A DNA stretch of 64,000 nucleotides from Cynocephalus volans (lineage: Eukaryota; Chordata; Mammalia; Dermoptera; Cynocephalidae), in NCBI RefSeq assembly GCF_027409185.1, contig NC_084472.1, positions 96,054,427 to 96,118,426 of the forward strand. Reading direction: 5' to 3'. A program made the translations under genes and the position numbers. Shown here in pieces: positions 34,298 to 45,566 of this stretch. Within the stretch, counting starts at the first letter, position 1, and every line of letters begins with the position of its first letter. A model generated the notes under the pieces. That model was not told where the DNA came from. It did not search any database and saw nothing but the letters and a program-made list of their open reading frames with translations.

Positions 34298-35224
34298 TGA
34301 TAGAGTTTAGATGTTATTGCCCCCCAAAACTCATGTGGAAATCTGATCCCCAATGTGGCACTGTTGGGAGCTGTTTGAATCATGGGGGTGGATCCCCCAT
34401 GAATGGATTAATGCTCTCACTGGAGAGTGGGGATAGTGAGTGAGTTCTCTATTAGTTCCTGGTGAGTGCTGGTTGTTTAAAGGACCCTGGCACCTCCCCT
34501 TTCTCTCTATTGTTTCCTCTTGCCATGTGATCTGCTTATACCCACTGGCTGCCAGCCGCTTTCCACCATGAGAAGTTGCCTGAGGCCTGCAGCAGATGCA
34601 GCTGTTCCATAATTGTGACCCAAATAAACCTCTTTTCTTTATAAATCACCCAGTTTTGAGAAATGCCCTCACCCATCCAATGCCAAAGGATGGACATAGA
34701 GACATGAGGTACAGTGAAGTGAGACTTTAATAATGGTCTTGCAAGTCTGGGTGTCTGTGAATGGGACAGTCACATGGAAAAGGGCTGTAGCAAGCAATTT
34801 ATTCCCTAGTATTCAAGTCCCTCCCCCCAGTTCCTCATTGGCTGAAAATACTACCGGATGCACAATCTTCCTGAATGACACCTAAGATTTATTACTCTGA
34901 TTTATTACCCCCTTTTAAGAAATTTCTTTGTCTGAGGGCTCAGGTCAAGCCCACAAAAAAGGCCCACTAAAGCCCGATGAAAGGAGAAACACCAGGAAAT
35001 GAAGAAAACAATGGGGGCTAGTAACTAATAACCATCTCAAGGAGAGCTGTATCTGTTCAGTGACCCTCTAGGAATGGATTCGACCAGTCAGGCAACTTTC
35101 AGGCTGGGACTGAATCAGTTAAAACACCCTCAGATAAGTCATTTCTGAAAATGAATCACTTAGATTATTTTCTTACACCAGTCTCAAGTATTTTGTTAAA
35201 ACAACACAAAAGCAGACTAATACA
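34298..35224 (+). repeat. 5' LTR of the MaLR provirus (interrupted)
   Basis: It matches the 3' LTR over TGATAGAGTTT..., AATAAACCTCTTTTCTTTATAA and the last 45 bases. The stretch 34655-35177 is foreign. Confidence 0.85.
34655..35177 (-). mobile_element. LTR-like insert inside the MaLR 5' LTR
   Basis: A 523-bp insert that breaks the LTR between its AATAAA region and its end. The host bases CCAGT occur on both sides (34650-34654 and 35178-35182), a 5-bp duplication. The minus strand begins TGTAAGAAAATAATC and has CCAAT- and AATAAA-like signals. The end at 34655 (TTTGAG) is not a clean LTR end, so the exact limit is uncertain. Confidence 0.6.
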
Positions 35225-36818
35225 GAAAATTATTCTGAGGAGTGGGGTGTTGCTATACAGACACCTGAAAATATGGAAGCAGCTTTGGAACTGGGCAATG
35301 GGCAAAGATTGGAGGAGTTTGGAGGACTCAGAAGAGGATAAAAAGGTAAGGGTAAGTTTGGAACATTTTAGAGATTGGTTAAATAGTTGTGACCAGAATG
35401 GTGATAGTAATGTGGACAGTAAAAGCCATGCTGATGATGAGGTCTCAGATAGAAATGAGGAACTTATCAGGAACTGGACAAAAGATCACCCTTGCTACAC
35501 AATAGTGAGGAACTTGGCTGCATCATGTCCATGCCCAAAGACTTTGTGGAAGGTTGCACTTGAGAGTTGTGAATGAGAATGTTTGGTGGAAGAAATTTCC
35601 GAGCAGCAAAGCATTAAGGGAGATGCATGGCTACTTGCAACAGCTTATGCTGAGTTATGGTAGCAAAGGCATTATGTAAAGCCAGAATTTAAAAGGGAAG
35701 CAGAGTGTAAAGATTTGGAAAATTTGCAGTCTGGCCATGTGGTAGAGAATGAGAGAGCTCTTTCAGGAAAAAAATGCAAGGGTGCAGTGGATAGTCTGAT
35801 TGCTAAAGACTAGCTTGGCCATGAGACAGCCAGATGCTAATAGCCAAGACAATGGGAGGAAGGCTCTGAAGGCATTTCAGAACTCTGGAAGGGTGCCTCT
35901 CCTATCACAGACCTGGAGGCCAACAGGGACTGAGTTGTTCTGGAGGACAGATCTGGGGTGCAGCTGCCCTCGGGTACCTGCTCCATGCATCCAAGCTGGA
36001 AAAGCTCTGCCTCAAGCAGCCCCAAGTGTGGTTTATTGCAGCAGCTCTGGAGAGCACAAACCAGAAACTTTGGTGGCATCCACATTGTGTTAAGTTTGCA
36101 TGCCTGCAAAACATGAGAGCAGTGGAGGCATGGCAGCCTCCACCCATATTTCAGAGGATGTATGGAAAGCCTGGGCCCAGACAGAGACCTACCACAAGTG
36201 TGGAGCCACCACAGAGGCCACCTACTAGAGCAATATGGAGCAGAAAAGAGGGGCGAGAGCCCCCACCTTAGATATGTCTAGTAGAGCCAAGGCAATGGGG
36301 CTGCCTCCAGGACCCCAGAACTGTAGGGTCACTGGCAATGTGCAGTGCTGGCCTGGAAAAGCTGCAGGCACCAGTGCAGCCCAGAGGGCTGTGCCTGGCA
36401 GAGCTGTGGGGGTGGGGCTGCACAAGACTTTGGGGGCCTAGATGCCCTGTTCTGCCCAGGATGCAGGACTTGGAGCCAAAGATGATTATTTTGGAGCTTT
36501 AAGATTTAATGTCTGCCTTGCTGAGTTTCGGGCTTGTTTGGGGCCTGTTTATCCTTTCTTCTGGTCTATTTCTCCCTTTTGGAATGGGAATGTGCATCCA
36601 ATGTCTGTCCCACCACTGTATCTTGGAAGTAGATACATTTGTTTTTGATTTTTACAGGTTCTCAGCTGGAAGAAGTTTTGCCTTTGGTCTCAGATGAAAT
36701 TTCGGACTTTGGACTTTTAAGTTGGTGCTTGAACAGGCTAAAATTTTTGGACCATTAGGATGGAATGATTGTATTTTGTATGTGAGAAGGATATGAGTTT
36801 TGGGGTCGAGGGGTGGAA
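35225..36818 (+). other. MaLR internal non-coding region
   Basis: It follows the THE1/MST internal sequence throughout (for example AAATATGGAAGCAGCTTTGG, TTTCAGAGGATGTATGG, GGAGCTTTAAGATTTAATG). Open frames of up to 141 codons in it are not known to be translated. Confidence 0.85.
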
Positions 36819-37216
36819 TGATAGAGTTTGGATGTGTTGTCCCCTAAAACTCATGTGGAAATCTGATTCTGAATGGGCAGTGTTGGGAGCTGTTTGAGTC
36901 ATGGGGCAGATCCCTTATGAATGGATTAATGTTCTCCCTGGGGGGTGGGGGTAGTGAGTGAGATCTCACTCTATTAGTTCCCACAAGAGCTGGTTGTTTA
37001 AAAGGCCCTGGCACCTACCCTCTCTCTCTTGCTTCCTCTTGCCATGTGATCTGCTTCTACCTGCCAGCTGTCTGCCACTTTCCATCTCAAGTAGAAGCAG
37101 CCTGAGGCCCACAGCAGATGCAGCTGTCCCAGAATTGTGAGCCAAATAAACCTCTGTTCTATATAAATTACAGTCTCAGGTATTCGGTTATAGCAACACA
37201 AAAATGTACTAATACA
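36819..37216 (+). repeat. 3' LTR of the MaLR provirus
   Basis: TGATAGAGTTTGGATGTG to ACTAATACA, with AATAAACC near 37145. Confidence 0.88.
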
Positions 37217-37224
37217 TGATTCTT

Positions 37225-37373
37225 TTTTTTTTTTTTTTTTTTTTTTGTCTTTTTTGTGACTAGTACTCAGCCAGTGAATGCACCGGCCATTCCTATATAG
37301 GAGCCGAACCTGCGGCGGGAGCATCACGCGCTCCCAGCGCCGCACTCTCCCGAGTGCGCCATGGGCTCGGCCC
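37225..37373 (-). mobile_element. Monomeric tRNA-derived SINE (CYN-like)
   Basis: The same family as at 16015. Its minus strand has box A-like TGGCGCACTCGG and box B-like GGTTCGGCTCC. A perfect 16-bp target duplication (37209-37224 and 37374-37389) overlaps the end of the MaLR LTR, so the SINE is younger than the provirus. Confidence 0.92.
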
Positions 37374-37748
37374 CTAATACATGATTCTTAAATAGGAGTT
37401 TCCACTGTCTGTAGGCTTTGAGAAGGAGGCTCTACAATTCTCTTCACCCAACAATCTGAAATTAGAAAAGGGGTGTGTCTATACATACATGGTATACCAC
37501 CTTTTCTTTCTCATTGTGGCTCATCCTGTCAAAGTACACAGTATTTCTCACTCCTTCCTACCGTAAGTTTATTGGGGCAGATCTTTCCCTTCAAGGAGAA
37601 AATATACCATTGTCCATGTGCTCTGTTGGTGCATATAGGATAAATTTAATTGGGGGGGGATGCATTATTTGGAAGGTAATTCTGACCACAGGTAAAGCTA
37701 TGTTCTGTAAGCTTACTTTTAAGTTAATATTTTTCTTAGTCCTCTGAC

Positions 37749-37862
37749 TTGTGCTTTCTTTTCCCTTTTTCCTTTTCTCTCCTTCATTCTTTCCCTTCTT
37801 TTTCCTTTCCCTCTTCTCTCTCCTCCTTTTTCCCACCTCTTTCTTCTCTTCCTTTTTTTGGT
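37749..37862. repeat. Polypyrimidine tract
   Basis: About 110 bases of almost pure C/T on the plus strand. Confidence 0.85.
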
Positions 37863-37924
37863 AAAAGTTCCCTGTACACTTGGGGTTGTGATCCATGAAA
37901 ATGAATTAGATGGAGTTGGCAAAA

Positions 37925-38840
37925 AATGTTTAAATATTTATAGCTTTACTGATGTTTTATTTGGTTGTTCTATTACTAACTGATAGAGGTGTCTTAAAAC
38001 TCCCAACTCTAATTAAGGATGTGTTCATTTCGCCTCTTAGGTCTGTCCACCTTAGTCTTAAGTATTTTGAAGCCATGTTATTAAGTACTTAGAGATTCCA
38101 TGTTGCTCTCTCTTCCTATTCAATTTGCCATTAATCATGATGCAATTTCATTTGTCTAATGATACTTTTTGCTTTCAAACGTATTTTTTTCTGATATGAA
38201 TGCAGTCATACCGGAGTTTAGTTAGTGTTCTCATGGTACTTCTTTTTCTGTACTTTGTATTTCAATCTGTGTCTTTATATTTAAAGAGTGTCTCTTGTAA
38301 ACGGCATAGATTGGATCTTTTTAAGAACTTTTCTGAAAATCTTTGCCTTTTAAGTGAGGTGTGTAATCCCTTTACGTTTATTGAAATTACAGATGTATTT
38401 GAGTTTATTCTGACCCCTTTCTATTTGTTTTTAATTTTACATTTTTTCTTTCATTCTTTTCTCCTCTTTTATTTCCTTATTCTGAGTTAATCAAAATTTT
38501 TAAAATTTTATCTTTTTTAGTAGCATTTTTTCACTGTATTCTTAAAGTTGGTTTATTTGGTACATAGAGATTACAATAAGCATCTTGTATTTTTATGATT
38601 TGTCTTAAATTAATTCTTTTACCACTTCCCATACAATGCAAGAAACTTAGAGCAGTAATTTCTTTTAACCCCCAACCTTTGAGCTATTATCATATATCAT
38701 ACTTCCATACATCTTATCACCCCCAGAAGACATATATATTGCTACATTTAACTTAATATTGTTTATATTTACTCTCATGTTTGACCTTTCTAATGCCCTC
38801 TAGTCCTTCCTAAATTTCTGTGCTTTACTCTTGTCTTTAT
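37925..38840 (-). mobile_element. Old L1 5' and endonuclease-region fragment
   Basis: Complement of a degraded L1: GTGTCTCTTGTAAACGGCAT and ATCTTTGCCTTTTAAGTGAG are landmarks of the ORF2 start region, followed by upstream sequence typical of old L1s (GGTACATAGAGATTACAATAA). Confidence 0.7.
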
Positions 38841-38859
38841 TTCATTTCAATTTTTTGAA

Positions 38860-39230
38860 TTATTTTATTTATTTATAATATTTTATTAGTTTTTTTCTTG
38901 AACCATTGATTGTGCATAATTATGGGTAGACAGTTATATTTCAATACAAATATACAATGTGTGATAATCTAATCAGGGTAATTAGCATTTTCATCATTGC
39001 AAAACAATCACTTCTTTGTGATGTGAACATTTGATCTTCTCTCTTCTAGTCATTTGATAACATGCAAAAATCATTGTTAATTATGGATTCCTGGGTAAAC
39101 TGTGCACCTGTAGAGCTTACTTTTCCTATCTATCTGTAATTTTGTGTTCATTAACCAGCCTCTCACTATCTGCCCTTCCCCTCCCTTTCTTACCTCTAGT
39201 AATCACAGTTCTTCTCTCTCCTTTTAACAT
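38860..39230 (-). mobile_element. Old L1MA-like 3'UTR
   Basis: The stretch around AGGGTAATTAGCATTTTCATC and CTAGTAATCACAGTTCTTCTC resembles the complement of L1MA-type 3'UTRs. Confidence 0.55.
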
Positions 39231-39800
39231 GAGCTTTTTATTTTGAAAGTTTTGGACTTACAGAAAAGTTCTAAAGGTAGTATAGAGATTTCCCATATAT
39301 CCTTCACCCAGCTCCCCCTAATGTTAGCATCTTATATGACCATGGTATGATCATCAGACCAAGAGATTAACTATGGTATAATATTATTAACTAAACTACA
39401 GACTTTGTGTGGATTTCCTAAGTTTTTACATCAATGTCCTTTTTATGTTCAAGAATCCAGTCCAGGATAGCACTTTGTATCTAGCAGTTTCTCAGTTTTC
39501 TTTGTTTTCCTTTTTTTTTTTTTTTTTTTTGAGACCTTGATACTTTTGGAGAATACTGGTCAGACATTTTGTAGAATATTCCTCATTTGAAGTTGGTCAT
39601 AAGAAAAATTAAGTTTATGTATTTTGGTAGAGTACCACAAACATGATGTGCCCTCACCATTTCAGGGGTAGCATGGTATCAACATGACTTATTATTGGTG
39701 ATATTAACTGTAATTGCTTGATTATGGTGACATCTGCCAGGCTTCTCCACTGTGAAATTATTGTTTTTCCCTTGCTGTACTGTGTTTGTTACAAGTGAGT
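39231..39800 (-). mobile_element. Old L1ME-like 3' fragment
   Basis: It follows the complement of old L1ME 3' sequence: ATATCCTTCACCCAGCTCCC, GAATCCAGTCCAGGATAGCA, ACTTTTGGAGAATACTGGTC, CATCTGCCAGGCTTCTCCAC. A T run sits at 39511-39530. Confidence 0.65.
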
Positions 39801-40299
39801 CATTAAAAGAAGTAAGACCACACTCAAGGAGAGGCAAATTAAGTTCCACCCCTTAAAAGGAGAATTACCAAAAATGAAAAAATGTGTTGATATAGATTAA
39901 AATCACCACAATCATTTAAAAAAATTAGGAGAAGATATTTGATAGTAGGCAGATATTTTGATATTTCTTTAAAAATTTTTCCTGGCAATTGTAGCATTCA
40001 TTATTGAACTTTGCCTGCAAAAATTATCACTCTAGCGTAATGGTGGGTTTTATATTTCCTGCATTCCTTTTACAGTTATTAACTGAAGTTTTTCCATAAG
40101 GAAAAGTTGTCTCTTTCCTTTTATTTATTTAGCTACTTATTTTCTCTTTTATTTTATTATTAGGGGCTCATGGATACTTATTGTGTTCTTCTGGATATAA
40201 CCCAATGTAAGTGTTATTTCTTTTATTGCTCAAATCGTTCCAGCTTTGGCTATTAGAAAATTAGCAACTGCGTCACTTTGACATGCCCCCATCCTTTTT

Positions 40300-40480
40300 A
40301 TTTATGTATTTTTTAAATTTTAAATTATTTTTTAATTTTTCCCCCTCTTTTTGGTATCACAAGCTGTTCCAGGCTTATCTTTTTTATGTGTGCGTGTGGC
40401 TGGCCAGTACAGGGATCAAACCCTAGATCTTAGTGCTGTCAGCACCTCACTCTAACCAACTGAGCTAACTGGCCAGCCCC
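40300..40480 (-). mobile_element. Older tRNA-Ile-derived SINE
   Basis: The minus strand reads GGGGCTGGCCAGTTAGCTCA, GTTGGTTAGAGTGAGGTGCTG, and a box B-like GGTTTGATCCCTG, so the resemblance to tRNA-Ile is clearer than in the GC-rich copies. A T-rich stretch (40300-40355) may be its decayed tail. Possible degraded duplications (CCCCATCC and CCCCATGT, each followed by a T run) flank it. It is an older member of the same broad SINE group. Confidence 0.75.
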
Positions 40481-41714
40481 ATGTTTTTGTGTATTCTCTT
40501 TTCTAGTCTGCAAATCAGCCATTTCTTCAAGGAGCTCTGGTTTATTCTATTAGGGAGTTGTATTTAAAAATTATTATAGTCTGGGTGTCAGTTGCTCACC
40601 AAGCCTGAATCATGTATGCATATTTGTTATATTTATACTCTATTACATGTCCCAACTTTTTATTCACCAACAAATCATTCATATGGAATTTTTCAGGATA
40701 TAACATAACGCTTTCTATCACTGCTACTTTAGAATACATACAGCACTCAACCACACTTTTTAGTTGGATAATGATCTGTGTGACATGCTATAGGCTAATG
40801 ATTTGGTTGAACTGAAGTGGTCGTCAAAGTGTCTGCAAAAAAGGACAGCTGTATTTTCTCAAAGACAGGTTATTTGGCATTTGTCCACATGACTGCCAAA
40901 AAGAATGGATGATGGAGTGAGCTTTCCTCGAAGTTATATAAAATAATAATTAAATATTAATGAGAAAGCCTTAGAGATTGTTTTGACATAGATCAATATT
41001 CAAATTAGCAAGAATGGGGTGAAAGGAATTGATTTGTGGTTAAGCTCAGATGCAATTTCATTTAGGGACTATTTCTCATGAGAAGGGATTCCTAAAGGTA
41101 CAAAACATAAAGCATTAGGTTGCACTAGGGCATGGCAAAGAGAGGAAAGAAGACATTGCAGAGGGAAAAACAACTCTCTAGCCTTAGAAACCATAGAAGA
41201 AATAGAGATAATAATTGTTTCAATATAGGTTTCTGACAAAAAGAAGCATAGAATAATTTGAAAAAGAAAAGAATGAAAGAACAAAAGTCTAGGATCTTAA
41301 GAATAGTAGTACTGCTTACAAACATATGCCTTTATCAAAAAAAATTGGTCATTTAAAATATTTAAATTCAACAATTATTCTTTGAGCACCAGCTCTATGT
41401 CAACTAATAAGCCAAGCGGAGGAGATGCGGTTGGAATTACTGGTGCTGCCGAGCATTATGCCCACCTCCCAATCTTAGCCACCAGCAGGAATGTGTTCTC
41501 AGCTGGATCTACCAGACTTCCTCCTAGGAATATAAATGATAGACAAAGGTTAAGAAGGAGATAAATCTGTCAAGTGCTAAGCTATGTTGACAACAGTCAA
41601 GGTTCATGAGTTCCTGCTAGAGAGAGAAGAGCTGCCTTGATTCCAGTGTTTTTTAAGGCCTGGTCATTCCAATTTTCCTTTGATATTTATTGCAAGCTGC
41701 CCATTATCTTCCCA
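40481..41714. other. Unassigned sequence
   Basis: No gene or confident repeat family seen. Confidence 0.35.
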
Positions 41715-42060
41715 AATGAATTTCCTTTAAGAAATCATTGAGCTAGCCAGAATCATCCAATCCATAGAAGCCCTGAATAGAACAAAGAGGCAGAGCATGG
41801 GAGACTTTGCTTTCCCTGCTTGATCCGGGACATCCATCCTCTCCTGCTCTTGAACATAGGATAGAGCTCCTGGTTCTCAGGACTTTGGACTCAGACTGAA
41901 TGACACTACTGGCTGTCTTGGTTTTCCAGCTTGCAGACGGTAGATTGTTGGACTTCTTGGCCTCCATCATGGCTTAAGCCAATTCCCATAATAAATTTCC
42001 TCTTACATATATCTTTATATCCTACTGGTTGTATTGCTCTGGAGAATCCTGGCTAACACA
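41715..42060 (+). mobile_element. Probable old LTR (MaLR/ERVL type)
   Basis: It ends in the order expected of such LTRs: AAGCCAATTCCCATAATAAAT (AATAAA), then TATCCTACTGG, then GCTCTGGAGAATCCTGGCTAACACAG. The 5' part is indistinct. Confidence 0.55.
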
Positions 42061-44128
42061 GCTTCACTGTCCAAACTGCAGCGGCCCTTTGAACTTTGGC
42101 AGTTCTGCTTTTGTATTATCTTTGAGTTCCTGCTTTCCTGGAGGACAGAGAAGCATCCCTCTGAGGTCTGGACAACTCATCAGGCACTGCCTTGGACTAG
42201 TTAGTTCTCCAGACCTCCAACCCAAAGATTGAAAACCCTCTCTTTTCCCTATTTGGTGTCAATTTGCATCTCTTCTGCAGACACTCTCTCTGTTCCCTTC
42301 TACCCCAGTTCTCCTATCATAATCTCTTCATTTTGCTTAGACTTTTATGAAAGACAGGCTTCTTTGGACTTTTCTTGCTTTTATTACTTCTAAAATCTTG
42401 GAGCCAAAGACTTAAAAAGTCTGGCTGCCAAATTGAAATGCAAAGACTATGCAGGTATGAGAGGAATCTAGAATTTTTTTTTAATCTCAAAAAATTAATG
42501 TACTAGGCAATGCTTACGCAAAAATTTCAAAATGTGTAATGTAATCACTCAGTAAAGGCAGTTAAAGGTTGAAAGATGAGGATGTTTATTGACTTTCTGG
42601 TTGTTGACATCCACATTCCTCTAAACGCCTCTATCTGTAAGTATAAATCAACCCTTTAGTCTAGATAAATTGCTCTCTGAAAGAGTCTGGAGTCAGTATT
42701 GTGCCAGAGCTCTTCTATGTCTGGTGCTCTGGTCTCTTGGCTCCTGGTTTTCACTTTAGTTACCTAGTTCTCTGTGTTGGAACCCAGGTCCCTGTTGCTA
42801 AATTACCTTTCTGCAGCGCTGTTACTGCTAGTTTTTAGGACTCTTCTGCTTGATATCTACCTGGATTGACACCTTAGAGAGGAATTCCATATGCACATTT
42901 AACCTGGTTATTCTTTAGTTCCTTGAACAGCTCCTAGACTCATGTTCACAGAATCCATCTTTAGGTTAGTATCACCTTAGCCATATCCCTACCAAGTCTT
43001 TTATCATTAGAAATATTTGGAATTGACTTAGAAGAACATTTCAGTTAATTCTTCTGGCTTCGAGTCCTAGAAATAGAATGGTGAGCTAAAAATAATTAAT
43101 AGAAGTTCTGCATCTCCTGGCACATACCATTCATGGATGTTCTCACTTCTGGCTTTATTTTGGATATTTAGGTAGGTATTAACCAAAATGTAAAAGGAAT
43201 CTTGATGGGGGCAAAGAGTTTTTTTTTCACAGTGGGAATTTACCAATTTCAAGGACAGTGCTGCTAAATGAACCTGATTTGTGTTTTTACCCTTGTGGGC
43301 GGGTTGTAGCACTTTGTTTCGTTATTAGAAAATGATTTTAAAAGGGCAACATAAATTTGTCTTGCAACAAGGTAAGCAGACAAAAGGTCAGGAAGCCACG
43401 GCCAAGAAGATTGTTTACTGATAATTGAAGACAGGTTTCCCATTTCAAATGGTATCTAGGGAAATTTCTGTTAACTCTAATGCCAGTAGAATGAAACTGA
43501 AAGTGAAATTGGTAGATCAGCAGTACTGTACCAACATCAAAGGAGGCAGAAATTTACTTTGTTTCTCCTCTGCTGTCTGCACCTTACGGAAAATGCAGGG
43601 TCTATAGCAAACAAAAGAGCAAATGAGCCATCCTTCCACAGAAAAAAAAATATTACTTATTGAGTCCCAAACCCCATGCATCACATTCTACATTCATTAG
43701 GTGGGTACAGCTCTAAAAATATAATGGGTATGGAAGTGACAATTTATAGCCATACAGCATACTTTATCCATAAAATTAGTCCCATAACACTGAGTGGATG
43801 CAGGGAGAATCCTGGTAGCAGATAGAAGAGTGGATTTTAATTTTTCACATGGTTCAGAATATTTAACGAATATTAGTAAGAAATCTTATTTTACAACACA
43901 TGGGTGGCTGTTAGAGACTGGAAATGTTTATACTTTCCAACTGTATGTTTAAGAAAGAGATTTGAAAAACACCCAGGTGGTTAGACAGTAGGACAATGGC
44001 AATTAAAGGTCCACATTTTGACAAAACTGTTATCTGCATAGATTTTTTACTTGCTTAAAGATATAAGTATTAAGAAAAGTATTACATAGGAACATAAAGG
44101 AATATTCTACAATGTTAGATTAAGAGAG
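42061..44128. other. Unassigned sequence
   Basis: No gene or named repeat recognised in this 2-kb stretch. Confidence 0.35.
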
Positions 44129-44623
44129 TATATTAGTTTTCTATTGCTGCTATAACAAATTGCCGTAATTTAGTGGCTTAAAACAATACAAATTTAATAT
44201 CGTATAGTTTGGGAAGTGATAACTCTGAAATGGGTCACACTGGGTTAAAATCAGGGTGGCAGCAGGGCTGCATTCTTTCTGGAGCCCCCATGGAAAGCTG
44301 TTTCTTTTCCTTTACCGTCTACTAGAGGCGACCTACACTCCATGGCCCCCTTTTCTGTCACCAAACCCAGCGTACAACTGAGTCCTTTTCTGCTACCTCT
44401 CTGGTCCTTTCTTTTCTGGCTACCTCTTCTACTTATAAGAACCCGTGTGATTATTTTAGGCCTGCTCTGTTAATCCCGTATGGTCTCCGCATCTTGAGTT
44501 ATTAGCAACCGTAATTACATCTGCCACCTTAATTCCCCTTTGCAGTACAATTCTAACATATTTATAGATAGGGATTTAGACTTGGACATCCTTGCATAGC
44601 TACTGTTCTGCCTGCGACAGAGT
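44129..44623 (-). mobile_element. MLT1-type MaLR LTR
   Basis: Complement of MLT1: TATTAGTTTTCTATTGCTGC, TTTAGTGGCTTAAAACAATAC, GCAGGGCTGCATTCTTTCTGG, ATTACATCTGCCACCTTAATTC and the closing GTTCTGCCTGCGACAG. Confidence 0.75.
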
Positions 44624-45144
44624 GCGATATAATTAATACTGACTGTAAATTCAGAGCTCTATTAATTATTTATTATAAGAACCAGAAGAAAATTTCAGAA
44701 ATTGAAATCTTCAGAAAAATGTTTTTATATGTAAATAACAATATACTTTGATAATTTTTAATTTTACTTTTTCCTTCTTTACTTTTATAATTATTATTAT
44801 ATTACGTCACCTAGATTCTCTGGAAATATAGAAAATAGTAGTGATGATGAAGAAAAAGTAAGAGAAAAGAAAGAAAACTAAAACAATATCAAAAACATAA
44901 AAATTTAATAAGATGTCTGGGTACATAATCAATATATGGAAATTGTGATATATATGTACACATATATAATACAATTAATATTTGTGAATATATAATACAA
45001 TTATATAAATTGTCTATAATTATATTTGTGTGTATATATACTTGTATATAGTTTTTCCATAGATATAAAATAATATTTTGGAAAAAAGAACTCATATAAA
45101 AATGAAGAGAAACCTCATTCACATGTTTACCAAATAACATGTGT
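44624..45144. other. AT-rich unassigned sequence
   Basis: Strongly AT-rich with runs of TATAT around 44940-45050. No family recognised. Confidence 0.35.
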
Positions 45145-45159
45145 AAAACAATATTCCTT

Positions 45160-45551
45160 TTTTTTTTTTTTTTTAAAAATTTTATTTTGTCGATATACAT
45201 TGTAGCTGATTATTGCTCCCCATCACCAAAACCTCCCTCCCTTCTCCCTCCCTCTCCCCCCCAACAATGTCCTTTCTGTTTGCTTGTTGTATCAAGTTCA
45301 AATAATTGTGGTTGTTATATCTTCTCCCCCCCCCCCCCGGTTTGTGTGTGTGTGTGTGTGTGTGTGAATTTATATATTAATTTTTAGCTCCCTCCAATAA
45401 GTGAGAACATGTGGTATTTCTCTTTCTATGCCTGACTTGTTTCACTTAATATAATTCTCTCAAGGTCCATCCATGTTGTTGCAAATGGCAGTATTTCATT
45501 CGTTTTTATAGCTGAGTAGTATTCCATTGTGTAGATGTACCACATTTTCCG
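45160..45551 (-). mobile_element. 5'-truncated young L1 with perfect target duplication
   Basis: It carries only the last 168 bases of ORF2 (45384-45551), the 3'UTR and the poly(A) tail of the same L1 family as at 1402-8180, with very few substitutions between the two. A 15-bp duplication (AAAACAATATTCCTT) lies at 45145-45159 and 45552-45566. The last two T merge with the tail, so the tail's outer limit is ambiguous by two bases. The C/G and TG runs in the 3'UTR differ in length between copies. Confidence 0.95.
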
Positions 45552-45566
45552 AAAACAATATTCCTT

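Larger units (their letters stand above)
34298..37216 (+). mobile_element. Complete MaLR provirus (MST/THE1-like)
   Basis: A 5' LTR (34298-35224, including a 523-bp insert), an internal region (35225-36818) and a 3' LTR (36819-37216), with both LTRs starting TGATAGAGTTT and ending ACTAATACA. A polypurine tract precedes the 3' LTR (GAGGGGTGGAA). The internal part tracks the THE1/MST non-coding internal sequence, so it would depend on another element's enzymes. Flanks TGACT (34293-34297) and TGATT (37217-37221) may be a 5-bp target duplication with one change. A CYN SINE later entered at the 3' edge. Confidence 0.88.

Noticed and set aside
35151-35576. 141-codon open frame in the MaLR internal region
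   Set aside because: The sequence matches non-coding THE1/MST-type internal DNA; the family is not known to encode proteins there.
40370-40480. Apparent tRNA-Ile gene on the minus strand
   Set aside because: The tRNA-like head is diverged, cannot be folded into a sound cloverleaf by eye and continues into a SINE tail, so it is a SINE.
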